DNA of 64,000 nt from an uncultured Clostridia bacterium (GTDB taxonomy: Bacteria > Bacillota > Clostridia > Lachnospirales > Lachnospiraceae), in NCBI GenBank assembly GCA_947303805.1, contig CAMYZE010000001.1, forward strand, positions 310,001-374,000, read 5' to 3'. Shown here piece after piece: positions 8,643-17,107 of this stretch. Under the pieces are notes generated by a model. The model was not told the DNA's origin, ran no database searches, and worked only from the letters and a program-made list of their open reading frames with translations. Every line of letters starts with the position of its first letter. Position 1 is the first letter of the stretch. The position numbers were made by a program, and so were the translations under genes.

Positions 8643-9476
8643 ATGAAAACCTTGTCAAAAATTATAAAATTTTTTTCATATACTTCATTTATATTATTGA
8701 TGGGTATAATTATATTTATATTTCTTTATACAGTTTACAGAAGTATAGGGATTATAAATTTTGAGTTTATATTTGATTCACCAAGAGGGATGGTCTTAGG
8801 TGAAGAGGGAGGTATTTTTCCTGCAATCATAGGAAGCATCTGGTTTTCGCTCACAGCACTAATTCTTGCATTTGTGCCCGCACTGTGTTCGGCAATATAT
8901 TTAGTATTTTACTTAAAAAATAATAGAGTTAAAACATTTATAAATAATGTATTTGAAAATGTAGCGGCAATACCATCAATAATATTTGGATTATTCTCAT
9001 ATGCAGTATTTGTATATATGCTTGGATTCGGCAGATGTATATTATCCGCTGGGGTTGCACTTGCGCTTATGATTTTTCCATTCCTGGAGAGAAAAATTGA
9101 AAAAAGCTTTTTAGAAGTCGACAAAAATTTATTGATAGCAAGTTATAATTTGGGAATAGACATAAGAAGAACATTTATAAAAATAGTTCTGCCACTTTGT
9201 TTCAAAGAGATTATATCAAGTGTTATTCTTTCACTTTTATTCGCCATGGGCGCTACAGCACCGATATTATTCACTGGAGGAGTAGCATTTGCAACAGTAC
9301 CCAATAGCTTGTTAAAACCGGCAATGGCTCTGCCATTACATTTATACTTAATGATTGCACAAGGAGCATCACAGATAAATAGGGCATATGGTGTTGCGGC
9401 AGTATCACTAATGATTTTATTTATTTTTAGTACACTTGCATATTGTTTTAGCCATAAAACTTATAAAAAAGTGTAG
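8643..9476 (+). CDS. Pst-like ABC transporter permease, PstA type
   Basis: 277 aa second permease, starting immediately after the stop of the PstC-like gene. The motif NVAAIPSIIFGLFSYAVFV corresponds to the IPS-x-x-x-G motif of PstA. FAMGATAPILFTGG near residue 200 matches the family's A-x-G-E/A-TAP segment. About six membrane segments are visible. The coupled layout and matched lengths argue for a heterodimeric PstCA channel. Confidence 0.9.
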   Translation: MKTLSKIIKFFSYTSFILLMGIIIFIFLYTVYRSIGIINFEFIFDSPRGMVLGEEGGIFPAIIGSIWFSLTALILAFVPALCSAIYLVFYLKNNRVKTFINNVFENVAAIPSIIFGLFSYAVFVYMLGFGRCILSAGVALALMIFPFLERKIEKSFLEVDKNLLIASYNLGIDIRRTFIKIVLPLCFKEIISSVILSLLFAMGATAPILFTGGVAFATVPNSLLKPAMALPLHLYLMIAQGASQINRAYGVAAVSLMILFIFSTLAYCFSHKTYKKV

Positions 9477-9490
9477 TAGGAGTGTAATAG

Positions 9491-10231
9491 ATGACAAATG
9501 AAATTTTGACAATTTCAAATTTTAATGTCAATTATGGCAGCAAAAAAATATTGGACAACATTAATTTGTCTTTCAAAAAAAATACAATAAATTGCATTAT
9601 AGGTTCATCTGGCTGTGGGAAAACAACACTGCTAAAGAGTATTAATAATTCAATAGTTTTTGAAAGCGAATTGCATGTAGATGGAAATATATGCTATGAT
9701 GGGGAAAATATATCTGATATTGATGATTCAACATTAAGAAAAGAAATCGCGATGCTGATGCAGATGCCAGTAGTTTTCCCTTTTTCCTTATACAAAAATT
9801 TGGAGTATGTATTAGATTATTATTTAAAGATTGATAAAACAAGAAAAAATGATATGATAGTAGATATTCTAAAAAAAGTTCAGTTATATGAAGAAGTTAA
9901 AGATGATTTAAATATTTCTGCAGAAAAATTATCAGGTGGCCAAAAGCAAAGACTTTGTCTAGCAAGAGCGCTACTTACAGAACCTAAAATCATATTACTT
10001 GATGAACCTTGCAGCGCCTTAGATGTGTATAATACTATGTGTATTGAAAATTTGTTATTATCTTTGAAACACGAATCGACAATAATAATAGTAACTCACA
10101 ACATTCAGGAAGCAAAACGCATAAATGATCGAATTATCTTTATGAAAGATGGTAAGGTTGTAGAAGATAATGAGAACTTTTTTGAAAATATGTCTACAGA
10201 AGAAGCAAGAGCATTTATAAATGTAAACTAG
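9491..10231 (+). CDS. Pst-like ABC transporter ATP-binding protein
   Basis: 246 aa ATPase energising the two permeases upstream. Walker A is GSSGCGKTTLL (about residues 37-47), the Q-loop lies in MLMQMPVVFPFS, the signature is LSGGQKQRLCLARALL, Walker B is IILLDEPCSALD and the H-loop is VTHNIQEA. The Q-loop region (MQMPVVFPFSLYKNLEY) resembles PstB. It starts 14 nt after the PstA-like stop, with TAGGAG upstream. The downstream HAD and DUF3343 genes look like part of the same transcript. Confidence 0.9.
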   Translation: MTNEILTISNFNVNYGSKKILDNINLSFKKNTINCIIGSSGCGKTTLLKSINNSIVFESELHVDGNICYDGENISDIDDSTLRKEIAMLMQMPVVFPFSLYKNLEYVLDYYLKIDKTRKNDMIVDILKKVQLYEEVKDDLNISAEKLSGGQKQRLCLARALLTEPKIILLDEPCSALDVYNTMCIENLLLSLKHESTIIIVTHNIQEAKRINDRIIFMKDGKVVEDNENFFENMSTEEARAFINVN

Positions 10232-10242
10232 TCGGAGGAAAT

Positions 10243-10710
10243 ATGTTAGAATTTGATATCCCAGGCAGAGAAAAATTAATTGTTGAAAACTTATGCCTTG
10301 ATTACAATGGAACTATAGCCAATAATGGAGAACTGATTGAAGGTGTAAAAGAGAAAATACTTATGCTAAAAGACAAGGTTAACATATATGTTCTTACTGC
10401 AGATACCTATCATACAGTTGAGAAACATTGTGAGGGTTTGGGCATCACTGTTAAGACATTTGACAAGGCTGGAGCCGCTATATGCAAGGAAGAAATTATA
10501 GCTTCGCTTGGCGAAAGAACAGTAGCATTTGGCAATGGCTTTAATGACATTCAAATGTTTAACAAGGCAGCTCTTAGCGTTGCAGTTGTTGAAAAAGAGG
10601 GAATATGTGCAAAGCTAATACAACATGCAGATATAGTTGTAAATAGCATTCTAGATGCATTTGATTTATTATTAAATTCTAATAGGCTCAAGGCAACATT
10701 AAGGAATTAA
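10243..10710 (+). CDS. soluble P-type-ATPase-like HAD protein (COG4087 type)
   Basis: 155 aa cytoplasmic HAD-fold protein. Motif I is CLDYNGTIA, where the second acidic residue of phosphatases (DxD) is Asn, resembling the D-x-x-G-T of P-type ATPases. Motif II is VLTADT and motif III/IV is AFGNGFNDIQM. This matches the short proteins called soluble P-type ATPases, whose activity is undetermined. AGGAGG-type sequence (GGAGG) precedes the ATG. It sits between a Pst-like ATPase and a DUF3343 protein, a setting that suggests a role with the imported oxyanion or with Se/S transfer. Confidence 0.8.
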   Translation: MLEFDIPGREKLIVENLCLDYNGTIANNGELIEGVKEKILMLKDKVNIYVLTADTYHTVEKHCEGLGITVKTFDKAGAAICKEEIIASLGERTVAFGNGFNDIQMFNKAALSVAVVEKEGICAKLIQHADIVVNSILDAFDLLLNSNRLKATLRN

Positions 10711-10712
10711 AT

Positions 10713-10949
10713 ATGATTGAAAAAAAACTTTGTTTAGTAATTTCATTTAAGAAAACTGTAGATGCTATGGCTTTTGAAGAGCATTGTCTTAAGAACAATG
10801 TCTATGGTAGGCTCATCCCGCTTCCAAAAGAGATTTCAGCGGGTTGTGGATTAGCATGGAAATGTGAAGTGTCGCAAGCAGATGAAATAAAGAAAGTTCT
10901 TGCAGAATTAAATATAGAATCTGACAAAATTAGTGAAATAGTAATTTAA
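10713..10949 (+). CDS. DUF3343 putative Se/S carrier-like protein
   Basis: 78 aa. The pattern (hydrophobic strand, then F-x-x-T-x-x-A-M-x-x-E, then RLIPLPKEISAGCGLAWKC) is the DUF3343 signature, with CGLAWKC supplying two cysteines thought to carry sulfur or selenium. These proteins often neighbour YedF and SelD genes. It starts 2 nt after the HAD stop and ends just before a strong terminator, so it is the last gene of this run. Confidence 0.87.
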   Translation: MIEKKLCLVISFKKTVDAMAFEEHCLKNNVYGRLIPLPKEISAGCGLAWKCEVSQADEIKKVLAELNIESDKISEIVI

Positions 10950-10954
10950 TACTA

Positions 10955-10997
10955 AAATAAAAACAGGGACAATTTCTTATGAACCCTGTTTTTATTT
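10955..10997 (+). terminator. intrinsic terminator closing the oxyanion/selenium gene run
   Basis: Perfect 14-bp stem: the left arm 10955-10968 ends in ACAGGG, the right arm 10984-10997 begins CCCTG and runs into TTTTTATTT. The loop is 15 nt. Position directly after the DUF3343 stop supports termination. Confidence 0.9.
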
Positions 10998-11090
10998 GTG
11001 CAAAGAAACTTAATTTATTGTTGTTGCTCATTATGAAGATTCTATTAAAATTATTTATTATAGCCTAAATATATAGTATAATAAAGGGAA

Positions 11091-12044
11091 ATGAAATATG
11101 AAGTTTTGAAAATTGAAGATGTCGCCAAAATAATTCCAGACCGAATAAAAGATTCACATAAGGGTACATATGGCAGAGTTGCTCTTCTTGGTGGTGCGAC
11201 CGAGTATAGCGGTGCAATAAGACTCTCTGCGATGGCGCTTGCTGCACTTAAAGCTGGTGCAGGTCTTTCGACAGTTGCCATTCCGAGATATTTAGTTCCT
11301 ATCATGAGTCAAAATATTCTCGAAGTGATGATTTATCCTATTGATAGCACTAATGATGAAATAGTTTTTAATAAAGAAAATGTAGATGGATTAATAAATA
11401 AAGTTGATGTTCTGACATGTGGTATGGGACTTGGAAAAAGTAAGGCAGCGCACGAGATTATCTATTACATAATTAAAAATTATGATGGAAAGCTTGTATT
11501 AGATGCAGATGCATTAAACATATTATCTGAAAATATTGACTTATTAAATGAAGCGAAGTGCAAAATAATTTTAACACCTCATATGATGGAATTCAAAAGA
11601 TTATATGATGCGGCTTTTTGTAGGAGCGAAGAAAATAGTAGGGACGAGCTTTGTGAGCCAGCCATTGAATATTACGAGAACAACAAACTGGAATTAGCAA
11701 AAAAGTTTATTGAAAAATATAATATCACCCTTTTATTAAAAGGACCCACTACTATTGTTGTAAGTTCCAATGTAGGGGCGAGTTTTACGAGCCCTCAAGT
11801 AAGATTCATTGATCGCGGCACCCCAGGTATGTCAACAGCAGGTAGTGGAGATGTCTTATCAGGAATCATCACAGGACTTCTTGGGTACATAGAAAACGAA
11901 TTTGATGCTACAGTTGCAGCTGCATTTATAAATGGTATGGCAGGAGAATTTGCAGCGAGAGATGAAGGCGAGATATCAATGACAGCGAGTGATACTGTGA
12001 AACATATATCGGAAGCAATTAAAATGATAAAAAATGAGAAATAA
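11091..12044 (+). CDS. nnrD: ADP-dependent NAD(P)H-hydrate dehydratase with in-frame repeat insertions
   Basis: 317 aa ribokinase-fold repair enzyme that dehydrates damaged NAD(P)H hydrate. Visible motifs are KGTYGRVALLGGATEYSGA, VLDADALN, LTPHMMEF and the catalytic TPGMSTAGSGDVLSGII. It is longer than the usual domain in two places: about 16 extra residues between TPHMMEF and LLLKGPTT, and about 7-8 extra before TPGMSTAG. Both coincide with copies of the dispersed repeat (about 11636-11660 and 11771-11795), which are translated in frame. The NnrE epimerase half is absent. A TATAAT at 11077-11082 lies just before the start. Confidence 0.88.
   Translation: MKYEVLKIEDVAKIIPDRIKDSHKGTYGRVALLGGATEYSGAIRLSAMALAALKAGAGLSTVAIPRYLVPIMSQNILEVMIYPIDSTNDEIVFNKENVDGLINKVDVLTCGMGLGKSKAAHEIIYYIIKNYDGKLVLDADALNILSENIDLLNEAKCKIILTPHMMEFKRLYDAAFCRSEENSRDELCEPAIEYYENNKLELAKKFIEKYNITLLLKGPTTIVVSSNVGASFTSPQVRFIDRGTPGMSTAGSGDVLSGIITGLLGYIENEFDATVAAAFINGMAGEFAARDEGEISMTASDTVKHISEAIKMIKNEK
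11636..11660 (+). repeat. decayed copy of the dispersed hairpin repeat, inside nnrD
   Basis: Matches the consensus as TAGGGACGAGCTTTGTGAGCC with a few changes. Another half-copy, TGTAGGAGCGAAG, lies just upstream at about 11620-11632. Both are read in the nnrD frame as part of a segment near residues 179-196 that standard NnrD proteins lack. Confidence 0.6.
11771..11795 (+). repeat. intact copy of the dispersed hairpin repeat, inside nnrD
   Basis: TGTAGGGGCGAG-TTTT-ACGAGCCCT: outer stem GGGC/GCCC, tandem GA/GA, inner GT/AC pair, T-loop. It is translated as NVGASFTSP. Its inner part is identical to the intergenic copy at 36155-36182. About 24 nt corresponds to the 7-8 residues by which this region exceeds the family norm. 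Confidence 0.82.
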
Positions 12045-12069
12045 AAAAGTCAGGCAACCTGACTTTTTT
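12043..12069. terminator. bidirectional terminator between nnrD and moaE
   Basis: Twelve-base stem AAAAAAGTCAGG / CCTGACTTTTTT with a CAA loop. A-tract and T-tract flank the GC part, so it can stop transcription from both converging genes. Confidence 0.9.
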
Positions 12070-12071
12070 TA

Positions 12072-12467
12072 TTAGTATAACTCATTTTCAATTACACATT
12101 TAGTTTTAATTTCTCCAACTAGAGATTGAAGACAATCGATGACATGTGGTCTTATGTCGCCCCCGACGAGAACTAACATTATATCATCGCCAAGTTTCAG
12201 TTTACCATCATTTAACCACACCTTTACATAGTAGATGCCTGGAAGTTTTAGAGCTTTCTTAATTGCAGCATCTACTTTTTTCTTGTCGTAGCCAAATATC
12301 ATTCCAGCTACTTTTTTTGTGCCCTTTTTCCCTTCGCGAACTTTTTTCTTGGCGTCAACTCTTACTGTACCGTTGTGGAGTAAAAACATCCCACATTTAT
12401 TAGCATTTTTTGATGATTTTGCGTCCTTAAATAGTTTTGCAATTGTAGGCTTCTTCATTTTTGACAT
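12072..12467 (-). CDS. moaE: divergent clostridial-type MoaE (molybdopterin synthase large subunit-like)
   Basis: 131 aa. It aligns in outline with MoaE: CGMFLLHNGTVR corresponds to the family's G-x-V-x-F-x-G-x-VR opening, and GKLKLGDDIMLVLVGG-DIRPHVIDCLQ to the H-R-x-G-x-L-x-x-G-E ... HR-x-x-a-F stretch. The usual C-terminal lysine-containing PIWKKE motif is replaced by CVIENELY, so catalysis by the standard mechanism is uncertain. GGGGGG lies just before the ATG. No moaD is visible nearby. The moaC-moaA-mogA set at 17-19 kb supports a molybdopterin role. Confidence 0.7.
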   Translation of the reverse strand: MSKMKKPTIAKLFKDAKSSKNANKCGMFLLHNGTVRVDAKKKVREGKKGTKKVAGMIFGYDKKKVDAAIKKALKLPGIYYVKVWLNDGKLKLGDDIMLVLVGGDIRPHVIDCLQSLVGEIKTKCVIENELY

Positions 12468-12558
12468 ATTTAGCCCCCCTAGTTATGTGTTAATTTCATA
12501 TGTTAATTATAGCATACTTTTATAAAATGAGAAAATGTATATTTATATATTAAAAATA

Positions 12559-12567
12559 TGATATAAT
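12559..12567 (+). promoter_or_regulatory. extended -10 promoter for the PTPase-ACT-UPF0210 genes
   Basis: TG-A-TATAAT, an extended -10 element, 47 nt before the PTPase start. No clear -35 is seen. AAGGGAAAGG-type sequence follows near the start codon. Confidence 0.5.
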
Positions 12568-12614
12568 ATATACAAATTGTGCGTAATGAAAAAGCGTAGG
12601 GAAAGGTAGTATAA

Positions 12615-13100
12615 ATGGTTAGAGTGTTGTTTGTATGCCATGGAAATATTTGTCGCTCGACAATGGGCGAGTTTATTATGAAAAACTTAGTTGAAGAAGA
12701 GGGACTGGAAGAAGAGTTTCATATTGAATCAGCTGGAAGTAGTGTATATGATCCAGATAGTCCAGTGTATCCGCTTGCAAAGGATTGCCTATATAGAAAT
12801 GGCATTACAAATCCTGATATAAATAAAAAGAAATCAAGAAATGTTGTAAAGAAAGATAAGGATAACTTTGATTATATTTTAGTTGCCGAAGATGATAATT
12901 TAAATGGAGTGCTTAGAGTAATAGGAAATGATGCAGGTGATAAAGTTTTTAAGATTTTAGATTTTACAGAAGATAGCAAAAGAAAAGGTAAAGATATAGA
13001 TGACCCTTGGTATACAAGAAATTTTGACAAGTCATTTGATGATATAATGATGGGATGTAAGGGTTTTATAAATTATTTAAAGAAACATAAGCAAATTTAA
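12615..13100 (+). CDS. low-molecular-weight protein tyrosine phosphatase
   Basis: 161 aa cytoplasmic phosphatase. The P-loop is VCHGNICRSTMGE near residue 8, giving the C-x5-R-S active site. The general-acid aspartate lies in IDDPWYTRNFD near the C-terminus, as expected. Length is normal. It is followed at 18 nt by the ACT-domain gene. Possible substrates include tyrosine-phosphorylated proteins; none can be named here. Confidence 0.92.
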   Translation: MVRVLFVCHGNICRSTMGEFIMKNLVEEEGLEEEFHIESAGSSVYDPDSPVYPLAKDCLYRNGITNPDINKKKSRNVVKKDKDNFDYILVAEDDNLNGVLRVIGNDAGDKVFKILDFTEDSKRKGKDIDDPWYTRNFDKSFDDIMMGCKGFINYLKKHKQI

Positions 13101-13118
13101 TTTGTTTGGAGGAATAAA

Positions 13119-13388
13119 ATGAAAAAAGCAATAATAGTAGTTTATGGAAAAGATAGAACGGGCATAATTTATAATGTGACAAAAATATTATTTGATAACA
13201 ATATAAATGTCTTAGACATTAAGCAAACAATAGTTGATGGTTACTTCAATATGATGACTATAGCGGATGTCTCTAAATCAAAAACCCTTAACAAAGTAAA
13301 GAAAGCGTTGGAAGAGTATGGCAAAAAAGCTTCTCTCAGTATTAATTTTCAACTTGAAGATGCATTTCTTGCGATGCATAATTTGTAA
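13119..13388 (+). CDS. ACT-domain protein (UPF0237)
   Basis: 89 aa, a single ACT domain beginning IIVVYGKDRTGIIYNVTKIL. This small protein is regularly encoded just before a UPF0210/PFL-like gene, exactly as here with a 9-nt gap, and is presumed to be its ligand-sensing partner. GGAGG precedes the ATG. The ligand, probably an amino acid or small metabolite, is unknown. Confidence 0.92.
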   Translation: MKKAIIVVYGKDRTGIIYNVTKILFDNNINVLDIKQTIVDGYFNMMTIADVSKSKTLNKVKKALEEYGKKASLSINFQLEDAFLAMHNL

Positions 13389-13397
13389 GAGGTAAAT

Positions 13398-14768
13398 ATG
13401 AATACAATTAGTATAGAACAAGCGATAGAAACAACAGAAATGTTTTCAAAAGAACATTTAGATGTAAGAACCATCACGATGGGAATAAGTCTTCTTGACA
13501 CGATGAATTCCAATGTAGATAAACTTTGTAAAAATATAGAAAAGAAACTTTTGCACTACGCAAGCGACCTAGTAAAAGTTGCAAATGAGATTTCGGATGA
13601 ATATGGCATACCAATAGTTAATAAGAGAATATCTATAACACCTATGTCAATCATAACTGAACCTTGTTGCAAGAAAGAAGAAGACTATATAAAAGTTGCT
13701 AAAACTATTGACGTTGTTGCAAAAAAACTTAAAGTTGATTTTATAGGTGGATGGTCAGCTATAGTGAGTGGTGGCATGACTGAAAATGATAAGAGATTTT
13801 TAAATGCCATTCCAAAAGTATTATCTAAAACAAATGTCCTTTGTAGTTCTGTAGTAGTTGGAAGTACAAAGGCGGGGCTTGATGTGGATGCAGTTAAGCT
13901 TTGCGGAAAGATAATAAAAGATACTGCGAAGCTAACTAAAAATAATTATTCAATTGGCTGCGCAAAATTTGTAGTTTTTGTAAATGCAGTTGAAGACAAT
14001 CCATTTATGGCAGGGGCATTTCATGGTATAAGACAGGGCGAAGTAGTGTTAAATGTCGGAGTTTCAGGGCCAGGTGTTGTGAGAAAGGCGCTTCTTACTG
14101 CTAAAGGTCAAGATTTCACAACACTTTGCGAAACTATAAAAAAGATTGCATTTAAAATAACAAGAGTAGGACAGTTTGTAGGTCTTGAAGCATCAAAAAG
14201 ACTTAATGTGCCATTTGGAATCATAGATTTGTCTCTTGCTCCAACACCTGCAAAGGGTGATTCGGTAGCAGATATTTTGGAACTCATAGGGTTAGAATCA
14301 GTAGGGGCGCCAGGAACTACATGCGCGCTTGCACTTTTAAATGATCAAGTGAAAAAAGGAGGTATAATGGCAGCGAGAAATGTCGGTGGACTTAGTGGAG
14401 CATTTATACCTGTGTCAGAAGATCAAGGCATGATAAATGCAGTTGTAAAAAAATCATTAACATTAGAAAAGCTTGAGGCAATGACATGCGTTTGCTCTGT
14501 AGGTCTTGATATGATTGCTATACCAGGTGATACAAGTACAGAAACAATTTCAGGAATAATTGCTGACGAGATGATGATAGGAATTATAAATCAAAAAACA
14601 ACAGCGGTTAGAATTATCCCAGCATATGGAAAGAAAGCAGGAGATAAAGTTTCATTTGGTGGACTTCTTGGTTATGCACCAATTATGAAAGTAAATAATT
14701 TTTCATGTAAAGAGTTTATAGATAGAGGCGGGCACATACCTGCACCTATACACTCATTTAAAAATTAG
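13398..14768 (+). CDS. UPF0210 / PFL-like family protein (DUF711)
   Basis: 456 aa, the usual length of this family. It has a structural relationship to pyruvate formate-lyase-like folds but no demonstrated radical chemistry. Characteristic stretches are [29 protein letters not shown] and [17 protein letters not shown]. It follows the ACT gene with a GAGG site. Function is not established; conserved pairing with the ACT protein is the main clue. Confidence 0.9.
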   Translation: MNTISIEQAIETTEMFSKEHLDVRTITMGISLLDTMNSNVDKLCKNIEKKLLHYASDLVKVANEISDEYGIPIVNKRISITPMSIITEPCCKKEEDYIKVAKTIDVVAKKLKVDFIGGWSAIVSGGMTENDKRFLNAIPKVLSKTNVLCSSVVVGSTKAGLDVDAVKLCGKIIKDTAKLTKNNYSIGCAKFVVFVNAVEDNPFMAGAFHGIRQGEVVLNVGVSGPGVVRKALLTAKGQDFTTLCETIKKIAFKITRVGQFVGLEASKRLNVPFGIIDLSLAPTPAKGDSVADILELIGLESVGAPGTTCALALLNDQVKKGGIMAARNVGGLSGAFIPVSEDQGMINAVVKKSLTLEKLEAMTCVCSVGLDMIAIPGDTSTETISGIIADEMMIGIINQKTTAVRIIPAYGKKAGDKVSFGGLLGYAPIMKVNNFSCKEFIDRGGHIPAPIHSFKN

Positions 14769-14848
14769 ATTATTTAAGAAAGAATTAAAGTAAAAAGTTT
14801 AAAAAGTTAGCATGGTTATAAATAAAACTAGGTGATATAGATATTTTA

Positions 14849-15409
14849 ATGAATAATATAGAAAAAATTGAGAAAGTAATTAGTGAGAGACAGTTGGTCG
14901 CCCCAGTAGTCATAGCAATTGACGGACCGTGTGGCGGTGGCAAAAGTACGCTTGCAGCAGAGATTCAAAAAGAACTTGGGTTTAATGTTTTGCATATGGA
15001 TGATTTTTATTTGCCGTTTCAAAAGAGAGATAAGAATTGGATGAACATAATTGCTGGTCATATGGACTTTGAAAGGCTCATAGAAAATGTTTTGAAGCCT
15101 TACAAAGAAAAGAGAAAGACAAATTATATTTCTTATGACTGCCATAGCGATAAGTATTTGCAAGAGATATCGATAGACTTAGATAAGATACTTGTGATAG
15201 AAGGCTCGTATACCTCGCACCCAATACTTGATGAGTATGTTGCGCTTAAAATATTTGTAGATATAGATAAGGACGAGCAAGTTAAAAGGCTCACGAGGAG
15301 AAACCCTGATGTAGTTGATAAGTTTTTGTCAATGTGGGTACCATTTGAAAATAGGTATTTTGAAGAGTTAAAAATAAAAGATAAAAGTGACTTGGTAGTT
15401 TCTGTGTAA
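14849..15409 (+). CDS. uridine-kinase-like P-loop kinase
   Basis: 186 aa. Walker A is AIDGPCGGGKSTLAAEI (near residues 23-39). MDDFYLPFQKRD follows, the substrate-site motif of the uridine kinase/phosphoribulokinase family. DFERLIENVLKPY, VIEGSYTSHP and a basic lid region VKRLTRRNP complete the fold. The substrate may be a nucleoside or another small alcohol and cannot be fixed from sequence. The binding site AGGTGAT is about 11 nt upstream. Nothing notable fills the 80-nt gap before it. Confidence 0.82.
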   Translation: MNNIEKIEKVISERQLVAPVVIAIDGPCGGGKSTLAAEIQKELGFNVLHMDDFYLPFQKRDKNWMNIIAGHMDFERLIENVLKPYKEKRKTNYISYDCHSDKYLQEISIDLDKILVIEGSYTSHPILDEYVALKIFVDIDKDEQVKRLTRRNPDVVDKFLSMWVPFENRYFEELKIKDKSDLVVSV

Positions 15410-15466
15410 GTGACTGGTTAAAAATTAAGTGTTGACACGTCTTATATAGAGTGGAGGTAAGACATT

Positions 15467-16492
15467 ATGCTAAATTTTGAGAGCGACTATACTACAGGTG
15501 CACATCCTGAAATCTTAAAAAAATTTAATGAGACAAATTTCGAACCTTTGTCAGGATATTGCGTTGACAAGTATTGTAAGAGTGCAAAAGAAAAAATAAA
15601 AAAGGTAATAGGACTAAAGAATGCTGATGTTGAATTTTTAGTTGGCGGCACTCAAACGAATGCAGTTGTTATCTCGACTATGCTTAAAGATTATGAAGGA
15701 GTAATTGCAGTAGATTCTGGCCACATAGCAACGCATGAGTCTGGCGCTATAGAATACTCTGGACATAAAGTTTTAAGTATTAATGGGAAAGATGGAAAGC
15801 TTGATGCCAATGATTTAAAAGAATATCTAAAGACATTTTTTGCAGATGGCAATCATGAGCATATGGTATTTCCAGGAATGGTTTATATTTCTCATCCAAC
15901 TGAATTTGGAACACTATATAAAAAGAACGAACTTAAAAATATATATAAAGTTTGTAAAAGCTATAAGATACCATTATTTATAGATGGTGCGCGACTTGGC
16001 TATGGAATAATGAGCAAAGAATCAGATATGAGCATAAAAGATTTTGCAAAACTTGCAGACGTGTTTTATATAGGTGGAACTAAGGTAGGGGCTCTTTGCG
16101 GTGAGGCGGTAGTATTTACAAATAATAATAAACCTAAGAATTTTGTAACTTCAATAAAAAAGAGAGGAGCCCTTCTCGCTAAAGGAAGGCTCCTCGGAAT
16201 CCAATTTGATACATTATTTACCGACAACTTGTATTTTAAAATAAGTAAACATGCTATAGATATGGCAGAGAAACTTAAAAAGATATTTAAAGAAAAAGGT
16301 TTTAAATTTCTTATAGATTCACCAACCAATCAGATATTCTTAATAATGGATAATAATCAAATCAAAAAATTGCAAAAGAAAGTAGCATTTAGATTTTGGT
16401 CAAAGTATGATAATAAGCATACTGTTATGAGATTTGTAACGAGTTGGTCGACAAGTGAGAGTGACGTAGAAAAACTTAAGAGTATACTTTAA
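15467..16492 (+). CDS. low-specificity L-threonine aldolase family protein
   Basis: 341 aa PLP enzyme of the beta-eliminating lyase/threonine aldolase group, which splits threonine or allo-threonine to glycine and acetaldehyde. Motifs: SDYTTGAHPEIL at the N-terminus, GGTQTNAVVIS, DSGHIATHESGAIE, FIDGARLGYG and YIGGTKVGALCGEA, where the lysine binds PLP. GGAGG lies upstream of the ATG within a GTCTTA...TAAGAC inverted repeat, so that site might be partly sequestered in RNA. Confidence 0.88.
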   Translation: MLNFESDYTTGAHPEILKKFNETNFEPLSGYCVDKYCKSAKEKIKKVIGLKNADVEFLVGGTQTNAVVISTMLKDYEGVIAVDSGHIATHESGAIEYSGHKVLSINGKDGKLDANDLKEYLKTFFADGNHEHMVFPGMVYISHPTEFGTLYKKNELKNIYKVCKSYKIPLFIDGARLGYGIMSKESDMSIKDFAKLADVFYIGGTKVGALCGEAVVFTNNNKPKNFVTSIKKRGALLAKGRLLGIQFDTLFTDNLYFKISKHAIDMAEKLKKIFKEKGFKFLIDSPTNQIFLIMDNNQIKKLQKKVAFRFWSKYDNKHTVMRFVTSWSTSESDVEKLKSIL

Positions 16493-16529
16493 TTATAAAT
16501 AAGTAATTATTGCCAACAGTGGAGGGCTT

Positions 16530-17093
16530 ATGGCGAAGTTGTATTTTTATTATGGTGCTATGGGGTCAAGTAAGACAGCAAATGCACTTATGACAAGGTT
16601 TAATTATGAAGAGGTAGGACAGAAGGCATTGCTTTGTAAACCGAGAATTGATGACAGGTTTGGAAAAAGTGTAGTGCATAGTCGTATTGGTCTTGAGTAT
16701 GAGTGCATTTTTGTAGAAGACTTACTTAAAATGCCACTAGATGAGATAAAGAAATATGACTGCATAATTGTTGACGAAGTTCAGTTTTGCACAAGGGAGC
16801 AGATTGATTTTTTATCTGATATAGTAGACTATCAAGATGTGCCTGTAGTGTGTTATGGTCTTCGCGCAGATTTTAGAAGTGAATTATTTCCAGGGTCAGC
16901 GAGACTTCTAGCGATTGCAGATGTGATTACAGAACTTAAGACTGTGTGTTGGTGTGGAAAGAAGGCGACCTGCAATACAAGATATAACGAAAATGGTATT
17001 GTCCGTGAAGGACCACAGGTTGTATTAGGCGGAAATGATAGCTATGTTGCACTTTGCAGGAAACATTATAAAGAAGGTAAATTAAAAAAATAA
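16530..17093 (+). CDS. tdk: thymidine kinase
   Basis: 187 aa type II thymidine kinase of the nucleotide salvage pathway. Walker A is GAMGSSKT at residues 9-16. VDEVQFCTREQ holds the catalytic acidic residue and the lasso-adjacent segment. The zinc-binding cysteines are in CWCGKKATCNTRY and LCRKHY. Length matches bacterial Tdk. A GGAGGG site precedes the ATG. It is 14 nt before moaC, though the functional link is probably only positional. Confidence 0.95.
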   Translation: MAKLYFYYGAMGSSKTANALMTRFNYEEVGQKALLCKPRIDDRFGKSVVHSRIGLEYECIFVEDLLKMPLDEIKKYDCIIVDEVQFCTREQIDFLSDIVDYQDVPVVCYGLRADFRSELFPGSARLLAIADVITELKTVCWCGKKATCNTRYNENGIVREGPQVVLGGNDSYVALCRKHYKEGKLKK

Positions 17094-17107
17094 TATAAGG
17101 GGAATTT

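Noticed and set aside
6832..10231. Simple assignment as the phosphate transporter pstSCAB
   Set aside because: The fold is Pst-like, but there is no phoU, the binding protein is altered, and the neighbours are Se/S and Mo/W proteins. Gene symbols were withheld.
16087..16104. GTAGGGGCTCTTTGCGG as a copy of the dispersed repeat
   Set aside because: It encodes the conserved PLP-lysine region (TKVGALCGE) and lacks the GA/GA and right-arm features.
16168..16199. Inverted repeat GAGGAGCC/GGCTCCTC inside the threonine aldolase gene
   Set aside because: The encoded KKRGALLAKGR stretch is conserved in the family, so the symmetry is likely incidental; no T-run follows.
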